The notes under the pieces are model-generated. The model saw only the letters and a program-made list of their open reading frames with translations. It was not told the DNA's origin and did no database searches. A stretch of DNA of 24,914 bases from Burkholderiales bacterium. Lineage in GTDB: Bacteria; Pseudomonadota; Gammaproteobacteria; Burkholderiales; Burkholderiaceae_C. The DNA is taken from NCBI GenBank assembly GCA_016703325.1, contig JADJCH010000047.1, positions 1 to 24,914 on the forward strand, written 5' to 3'. Within the stretch, counting starts at the first letter, position 1; every line of letters starts with the position of its first letter. This document shows, piece after piece, positions 20,170 to 24,914 of the stretch. The position numbers and the translations under genes were made by a program.

Positions 20170-23007
20170 TCAGAGGGAAAGGGCCCTGCGGCGACGCAGG
20201 GCCTTTTCCATTTCCACCGCCACCATCACCACCCCTGCGGCCGCCGCGCACAGGCCCAGCTGCAGGGCCGACAGGGGTTGGGTGTGAAAGACCGCCTGCA
20301 GCGGGGCCAGGTAGACCACCGCCAGCTGCAGCAGAACGGTCAGCGCGACGGCGCCCAGCAACGGGCGGTTGCTGAGCAGCCCGAGGCGCCACAGGGGCTG
20401 GGATTCGGAGCGGATCACCAGCACATGCCCCATCTGCATGAAGGTGAGCATGGTGAATACCATCGTCTGCCACTGGTCGGGGGCGTTGGCGAGGCCCCAG
20501 GCCTGGGTGCCCAGACAGAGCAGGCCCATCGTCAGCCCAACCCACAGGCAGTGCTGCCACAGCCCGTGGGCAAACAGCGTCTCCCTGGGAGGGCGTGGCG
20601 GTCGGCGCATCACGCCGGCCTCCGCCGGTTCGGCGGCCAGGGCCAGTCCCGGCAGACCGTCGGTGACCAGGTTGATCCAAAGGATCTGCAAGGGCAGCAG
20701 CGGCAGCGGCAGGCCGAACAGCGGTGCCAGGAACAACGTCCAGATCTCGCCGGAGTTGCCGCTGAGCGCATAGCGCACGAACTTGCGGATGTTGTCGTAG
20801 ATGCGCCGCCCCTCGCGCACCGCCACCACCACGGTTTCGATGCGGTCGTCCAGCAGCACCAGCGCGGCGGCATCCCGGGCCACGTCGGTGCCCCGGTCGC
20901 CCATGGCCACGCCGATGTCGGCGCGCTGCAGCGCGGGGGCATCGTTGATGCCGTCGCCGGTCATCGCGACGAAGGCCCCCTGCGCCTGCAGCGCGGTCAC
21001 GATGCGCAGCTTCTGAGCCGGATCCACCCGGGCATAGACGCGGCACTGCGGCACCAGCTGGCGCAGCTGATCGTCGTCGAGGCGAGACAGCTCGCCTCCG
21101 GTGAGCACCAGCTGCCGCGGCGCCGTTCCCGCCGTTCCCGCATGGGCCTCGCCCTTCACGATGCCGAGTCGTCGCGCAATGGCCAGTGCGGTGGAGGGGT
21201 GGTCGCCGGTGATCATCACCACCGTGATCCCGGCGGCCAGGCACTCCTGCACCGCCTGGCCCGCCTGGAGCCGGGGCGGATCGACCAGGCCGACCAGGCC
21301 GATGAACTCCAGCTCCTGCTCCACCTGATCGGCTTCCTGGCCATGCCAAAGCCCCGGGGTGACGCTGCCTGCCGGCCAGCGGCGCTGGGCATAGGCCATC
21401 ACGCGCAGACCCTGGCTGGCCATCTGCTGGGCCTGGGCCAGCCAGGCGCTGCGCTGCTGGGCGATGCCGGACTCTGCCGTCGGGCCTTCGTCGCCGCTGC
21501 TGAACCGGCTGCAGCGCGGCAGCAGCGTCTCAGGGGCTCCCTTGGTGACAAGCAGGTGCCCGTCCTCCTTGCGGCGCTGATGCAGGGTGCTCATGCGGCG
21601 GCGGTCGGCGTCGAAGGGCCATTCGTGCACCCTCGGCAAACGCTGCAGCAACGCCGCCAGATCGAAGCGCCGGGCCGCTGCCGCCGCGGCCATCAAGGCG
21701 GTTTCGGTGGGGTCTCCGTTCCAGCCCTCGGGCTGTTCAGGCGAGGTGGGCGCCTGGCCGGTCTCCACCGCCCTGGCGCGCGCGTCGTTGCACAGCGCCA
21801 CGGCGCGCCACAAGGCCGCGCCGGCGGTGCGGCTCTCGCCCTGTTCGGGGTCGAGGCGGATCTGCACCGCCTCCACCTGCATGCGGTTGAGCGTCAAGGT
21901 GCCCGTCTTGTCCGCGCACAGCACACTCACCGAGCCCAGCGTCTCAACCGCGGGCAGGCGCTTGACCAGGGCGTTGGCTTCGGCCATCCGCCGTGCGCCC
22001 AGTGCCAGCAGCACGGCCACCACGGCCGGCAGCGCCTCCGGGATGGCGGCCACGGCCAGTGAAACCGCTGTCATCAGCATCTGCAGGGCGGGTTCGCCCC
22101 GCATCAACCCCACGGCGAGGATCAGCAGGCAGATTCCCGCCACCGCCCAGGACAGCCGGGCACCGAGGTGGGCCAGACGCCGCTGCAGCGGGGTCTGTCG
22201 CAGGCTGGGGTCGGCCAGCAGGTGGGCGATCTGGCCGATCTGGGTGGCTGCTCCGGTGGCCACCACCAGGCCCTGTGCCCGTCCCTGAGTGACGAAGGTG
22301 CCGCGGTAGGCCAGGTTGCTGCGGTCCCCCAGCGGATGGTCGGTGACGGGGGCGGGGGGCAGTGGGTGGTGCTGCTTGTCCACCGGCACGGACTCGCCCG
22401 TCAGTGCCGATTCGTCCACCCGCAGGCGCGCGGTGTCGTGCAGACGCAGGTCGGCCGGCACCTGGTTGCCCGCCTCCAGCACCACCACGTCGCCGGGAAC
22501 CAGCTCCTGGGCGTCCACGCCCTGCCAGCGCCCGTCCCGCAGCACGCTGCAATGCACGGTGGCAAGGCGATTCAAGGCCTCCAAGGCCTGGCGGGCCCGG
22601 TGCTGCTGAAACAGCGTGATCGCCGCATTGAGCAGCACGATCACCCCGATCACCACGGCGTCCAGCCATTCCCCCAGCGCGATCGACAGTCCGGCAGCCG
22701 CCAGCAGCACCAGCGTGAGCAGGTCCGAGAAGGGTTCGACAAGGCGCTGCCACAGGGGCAGCGGTTCAGGCTGAGGCCAGTCGTTCCAGCCGTGTTCCTG
22801 TCGACGCTGGTCCACCTCCTGGGCGGACAGGCCCTGGGTCAGCTCAACCCGCAGGTCCCGCGCCAGCGTGTGCACGTCCTGCAGATGGGGCCGCATCAGG
22901 CTTTCAGCGGCACCGGTACGGTCTGGCGGAGGGCTTGGCATCGGGTGAAGCGGCTGCATCGTGAGGCTGCCGGTATTGTGGGCCGGCACAGCGGTATCCT
23001 GACGCAT
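20170..23007 (-). CDS. P-type cation-transporting ATPase, P2 (calcium-type) family (945 aa)
   Basis: All catalytic marks are present: TGES (203-206, actuator), DKTGTLT with phosphorylated D366, IPEALPA (322-328) in the ion-binding helix, MITGDHPSTA and GDGINDAPAL in the hinge region. The N-terminal cation ATPase domain (LTQGLSAQEVDQRRQEHGWND) and C-terminal six-helix domain place it with bacterial P2A pumps that export Ca2+ or related divalent ions; IPEALPA rather than IPEGLPA leaves the ion open. Start is uncertain: ATG 23007 is the longest, but ATG 22959 or 22896 would remove a proline-rich tail. The last codons lie inside the dctP terminator hairpin. It is divergent from a CBS-domain gene. 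Confidence 0.93.
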   Translation of the reverse strand: MRQDTAVPAHNTGSLTMQPLHPMPSPPPDRTGAAESLMRPHLQDVHTLARDLRVELTQGLSAQEVDQRRQEHGWNDWPQPEPLPLWQRLVEPFSDLLTLVLLAAAGLSIALGEWLDAVVIGVIVLLNAAITLFQQHRARQALEALNRLATVHCSVLRDGRWQGVDAQELVPGDVVVLEAGNQVPADLRLHDTARLRVDESALTGESVPVDKQHHPLPPAPVTDHPLGDRSNLAYRGTFVTQGRAQGLVVATGAATQIGQIAHLLADPSLRQTPLQRRLAHLGARLSWAVAGICLLILAVGLMRGEPALQMLMTAVSLAVAAIPEALPAVVAVLLALGARRMAEANALVKRLPAVETLGSVSVLCADKTGTLTLNRMQVEAVQIRLDPEQGESRTAGAALWRAVALCNDARARAVETGQAPTSPEQPEGWNGDPTETALMAAAAAARRFDLAALLQRLPRVHEWPFDADRRRMSTLHQRRKEDGHLLVTKGAPETLLPRCSRFSSGDEGPTAESGIAQQRSAWLAQAQQMASQGLRVMAYAQRRWPAGSVTPGLWHGQEADQVEQELEFIGLVGLVDPPRLQAGQAVQECLAAGITVVMITGDHPSTALAIARRLGIVKGEAHAGTAGTAPRQLVLTGGELSRLDDDQLRQLVPQCRVYARVDPAQKLRIVTALQAQGAFVAMTGDGINDAPALQRADIGVAMGDRGTDVARDAAALVLLDDRIETVVVAVREGRRIYDNIRKFVRYALSGNSGEIWTLFLAPLFGLPLPLLPLQILWINLVTDGLPGLALAAEPAEAGVMRRPPRPPRETLFAHGLWQHCLWVGLTMGLLCLGTQAWGLANAPDQWQTMVFTMLTFMQMGHVLVIRSESQPLWRLGLLSNRPLLGAVALTVLLQLAVVYLAPLQAVFHTQPLSALQLGLCAAAAGVVMVAVEMEKALRRRRALSL
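20178..20207. terminator. Terminator after dctP, inside the ATPase 3' coding end
   Basis: AAAGGGCCCTGCG (20178-20190), a GCGA loop and CGCAGGGCCTTTT (20195-20207) form a stem of 9 GC-rich pairs plus a G-T and A-T pairs, ending in four T. The element can serve dctP on the plus strand. On the minus strand it encodes the last residues of the ATPase (ALRRRRALSL). Confidence 0.8.
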
Positions 23008-23024
23008 CCAGCGTGGAGTTGGCC

Positions 23025-23723
23025 ATGTTCCAGATCTACGGAATTGCAGGTCGGGTCACCACCCGCTCACCTGAGTTGCCCGGCAGGGTGCCGCCCGCGG
23101 CGGCCGTGCTGCCTGCCCGTTCCGCGGACCCGATCGGTCAGGGGGATGAGCGATCGCCGGAGGTCGCTGCGGCGGAGCAGGGCGATCGGGACACCGCCCG
23201 AACCTCACTGCGGTCGGTCTACGGTGACCACCGTGCGGCCGCACATGCCCGTCCTGCACGGACTTGCGGCGATCTGCTGGTCCAACCGGCCGCCATGCTC
23301 GCCGAAGACACCCTGCTGCCGCAAGCCTGGAATCGGGTGTTCACCCGGGGTTTGTCGCATGCATGGGTCTTGGGGGCGACCGGCCAGGTGTCGGGTGTGT
23401 TGCTCAGGCAGGATCTCCACGCCCTCGACCCCTTCGGACGGCTGCCGGCCACCCAGGACCTGGAAGCCCTGAGCCGACTCGCGCGCGATGTAGCGGGTCA
23501 GTGGCGGCGCTGGTGGACGCTTCCCGTGCGTTCTTTCATGCGCACCCCACTGCCGGCGCTGTTGCTGGCCTCGCCACCGCGCCAGGCCGCCGCCTTGCTG
23601 CTGAGCAGCCAGTTGCCGGTTCTGCCGGTGGTCGATGACCTCGGTTCCCTGCTGGGTGAGTTGGGCGCGCCCCAGATCGTGAGAGCGCTGGCCACCGATC
23701 CACCGATTGACCTGTGGACTTGA
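23025..23723 (+). CDS. CBS-domain (Bateman module) protein (232 aa)
   Basis: The last 60 residues read VRSFMRTPLPALLLASPPRQAAALLLSSQLPVLPVVDDLGSLLGELGAPQIVRAL, a CBS motif (an M.TP start, LPVVDD.G.L.G and a following helix). An earlier stretch with ML.EDTLLPQAWNRVFTRGLSHAWVLGATGQVSGVLLRQDL looks like a first CBS copy. CBS pairs bind adenosyl ligands and sense energy state. ATG 23025 (MFQIYGIAGRV) has GGAG upstream and was preferred over 23013. The N-terminal 70 residues are low-complexity and unassigned. Divergence from the pump gene suggests possible shared control. Confidence 0.75.
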   Translation: MFQIYGIAGRVTTRSPELPGRVPPAAAVLPARSADPIGQGDERSPEVAAAEQGDRDTARTSLRSVYGDHRAAAHARPARTCGDLLVQPAAMLAEDTLLPQAWNRVFTRGLSHAWVLGATGQVSGVLLRQDLHALDPFGRLPATQDLEALSRLARDVAGQWRRWWTLPVRSFMRTPLPALLLASPPRQAAALLLSSQLPVLPVVDDLGSLLGELGAPQIVRALATDPPIDLWT

Positions 23724-24142
23724 TTCAGCCGATTCAACGCCCGGCGAATCTTGTTTGAGTCGAGTTTCGAAGCCAATGTCGATACCTCAAATCAGGGGAG
23801 TTGGTCAGTGACAACAAGCGGGTGAAGATCCGTTTCATTCACTGACCCAATGTAAGATCTTTGTGAACTGAACGGGTGGCTCGAACCCGGGATGGCTTTC
23901 TGTATCGGGATGCAGCGGCGGTGCTTTCTTCTGGAGTAGAAGGTTCAGGCAGGTTGCAGTCCTTGAAAAGCGGGTTTGGTTACCCATTGAAACAAATTGC
24001 GATGGGGATGAACTGGGGGCCGTGCTGCGAGGTTTTGCCCTTGAACTCCTGAAGATCAAGAGGCCGAAACCGGAGCGGGTTTCGAACGGACCTCATTCAT
24101 TCGCCGACGCCCTGTCGGGCATCGCAAACGGCAAGGCGACGG
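23724..24142. other. Intergenic region with an inverted repeat
   Basis: About 420 bases without a supported gene, less GC-rich than the surroundings. TTGGTCAGTGA (23801-23811) is mirrored by TCACTGACCCAA (23839-23850) with one extra base, a stem with a 27-base loop. It may be an operator or the leader of the following gene. No promoter is convincing. Confidence 0.5.
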
Positions 24143-24914
24143 ATGGTGGTGCATCAGCAGGTGGTGTTCAGTGGGGCTCGGCGGCTCATCGCGAAGGCCT
24201 TTCTCTCACTCGGTTGGCATGCCTGCGGTGACCGGATCGCTGCGGCCCGTCGGCTCTGTGCCGCGATTGCGTTGGATCTGCTGCTGCTGCTTGGGGGGCT
24301 GCTGCTGGGCTCATCGGTGCAGGCGGCCACCTTGAACTGGTCCACCTCCAGCTGCGCGGTCAACGCTGGAGGAGGGTGCACGGCGGTCGGGTCGGTGATC
24401 CGCTTCAGCAACGTGCTCACCGGCGCCAATGCCCGCGATGCGCTGGTCACCATCGTTTCTTCAGTCAATGGGGCCACGGTGACTGCAGTTCCCGCGCCGG
24501 CGGGTGCGGGCGCCATGTTCGATGGCGGCGTGACCGCCAACGCAGCAGGCAGTCAGACCTCGTACATCCTGTTCGACATCAGCTTTGTGAACGTGGGTGG
24601 GTCGGTGGTGACGCCGGTGGCGGGCCCGGTTTCCATCAGCATCTACGATTCGGACGGCAATTTCTCGCCGACCGGTGTCGGAATTCGCGAGCGTGTTGAG
24701 TTCGTGACCACGCCGGCTGTCTATGCCTCTGGCAGCCAGTTGGTGGCGGTGGCTCCTGTTGCGGGTGCAGCAACTGCAGCGGTGACGGGAGTGTGCACAT
24801 CGGCTGCAGAGGCCGGTTGCCTGGATGGGGTGGGCGACTATTACCGTTACTCCGGCACCAGCACCGTGGCAGCCATCGCCACCACAGCTGTCTTCACCGG
24901 ACAAGTCGGCACGA
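24143..24914 (+). CDS. Exported surface protein, 3' end beyond window
   Basis: The frame is open from ATG 24143 to the right edge (257 codons). A long N-terminal part ends in a strong hydrophobic core (IALDLLLLLGGLLLGSSVQA) with a cleavage site before ATLNW, so it is exported with an extended signal peptide. The mature part is rich in T, S, V, G and A with alternating strands (SVIRFSNVLTGANARDALVTIVSS, SISIYDSDGN, RERVEFVTTP), as in large adhesin-like surface proteins of Burkholderiales. Two cysteine pairs (CAVNAGGGC and CTSAAEAGC) are regularly spaced. A weak AAGGCG precedes the ATG. The family and C-terminal anchor cannot be seen. Confidence 0.75.
   Translation, partial: MVVHQQVVFSGARRLIAKAFLSLGWHACGDRIAAARRLCAAIALDLLLLLGGLLLGSSVQAATLNWSTSSCAVNAGGGCTAVGSVIRFSNVLTGANARDALVTIVSSVNGATVTAVPAPAGAGAMFDGGVTANAAGSQTSYILFDISFVNVGGSVVTPVAGPVSISIYDSDGNFSPTGVGIRERVEFVTTPAVYASGSQLVAVAPVAGAATAAVTGVCTSAAEAGCLDGVGDYYRYSGTSTVAAIATTAVFTGQVGT

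Noticed and set aside
20278..22062. A 594-codon plus-strand open frame opposite the P-type ATPase
   Set aside because: Antisense shadow; the minus-strand frame carries all P-type ATPase motifs.
23870..23900. A tRNA-like T-arm (TTCGAGC loop) on the minus strand
   Set aside because: The 5-bp T stem does not pair in the correct register, and no acceptor, anticodon or D arm is present.

Overview
The window looks like chromosome of a GC-rich betaproteobacterium, most likely order Burkholderiales (inference from base composition, codon use and gene families; no rRNA or marker gene is present to settle it). It splits into two halves of very different character.

Left part, about 1-8.1 kb: an accessory region best read as an integron gene-cassette array that insertion sequences have damaged. 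Six sites have the build of attC recombination sites (R'' core RYYYAAC, an internal hairpin, R' core GTTRRRY or a near variant), at 615-692, 1180-1234, 4217-4286, 4969-5013, 6040-6086 and 6787-6900; a half-site follows at 7663. They share sub-motifs: three carry AGCTCAAACGT before the core and two carry ACYTCTACGTTA. Between them lie typical cassette cargo: small proteins of unknown function, a secreted 75-aa protein, and three complete toxin-antitoxin modules (a higBA-like pair, a vapBC pair on the minus strand, and a vapBC pair on the plus strand), each with its own visible promoter or operator signals. Site orientation puts an integrase gene, if one exists, beyond the left edge. An IS91-like remnant, an IS3-family element (33-bp ends, 27 of 33 matching, 2284-3592), two IS110 remnants and the tail of a beta-lactamase-fold serine hydrolase are embedded in the array.

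Right part, about 8.6 kb to the end: high-GC backbone in tight operons. A DUF4266 lipoprotein, a DUF3570 outer-membrane protein and an ApbE flavin transferase form one envelope redox-type module. A fumarylacetoacetate-hydrolase-family gene follows, converging on a LysR regulator. The LysR gene is divergent from an operon encoding a two-subunit indolepyruvate:ferredoxin-type oxidoreductase (738 and 576 aa) followed by a complete TRAP transporter (small permease, large permease, periplasmic binding protein). The layout suggests carboxylate uptake coupled to oxidative decarboxylation of a 2-oxoacid under LysR control (inference). A terminator overlaps the 3' end of a converging P-type cation ATPase gene, which is divergent from a CBS-domain protein gene. 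The window ends inside a gene for a large exported surface protein.

Most noteworthy: the attC array with three toxin-antitoxin cassettes, including one whose toxin stop codon lies inside the attC core; IS-mediated rearrangement without target duplication; and the oxidoreductase-TRAP operon.
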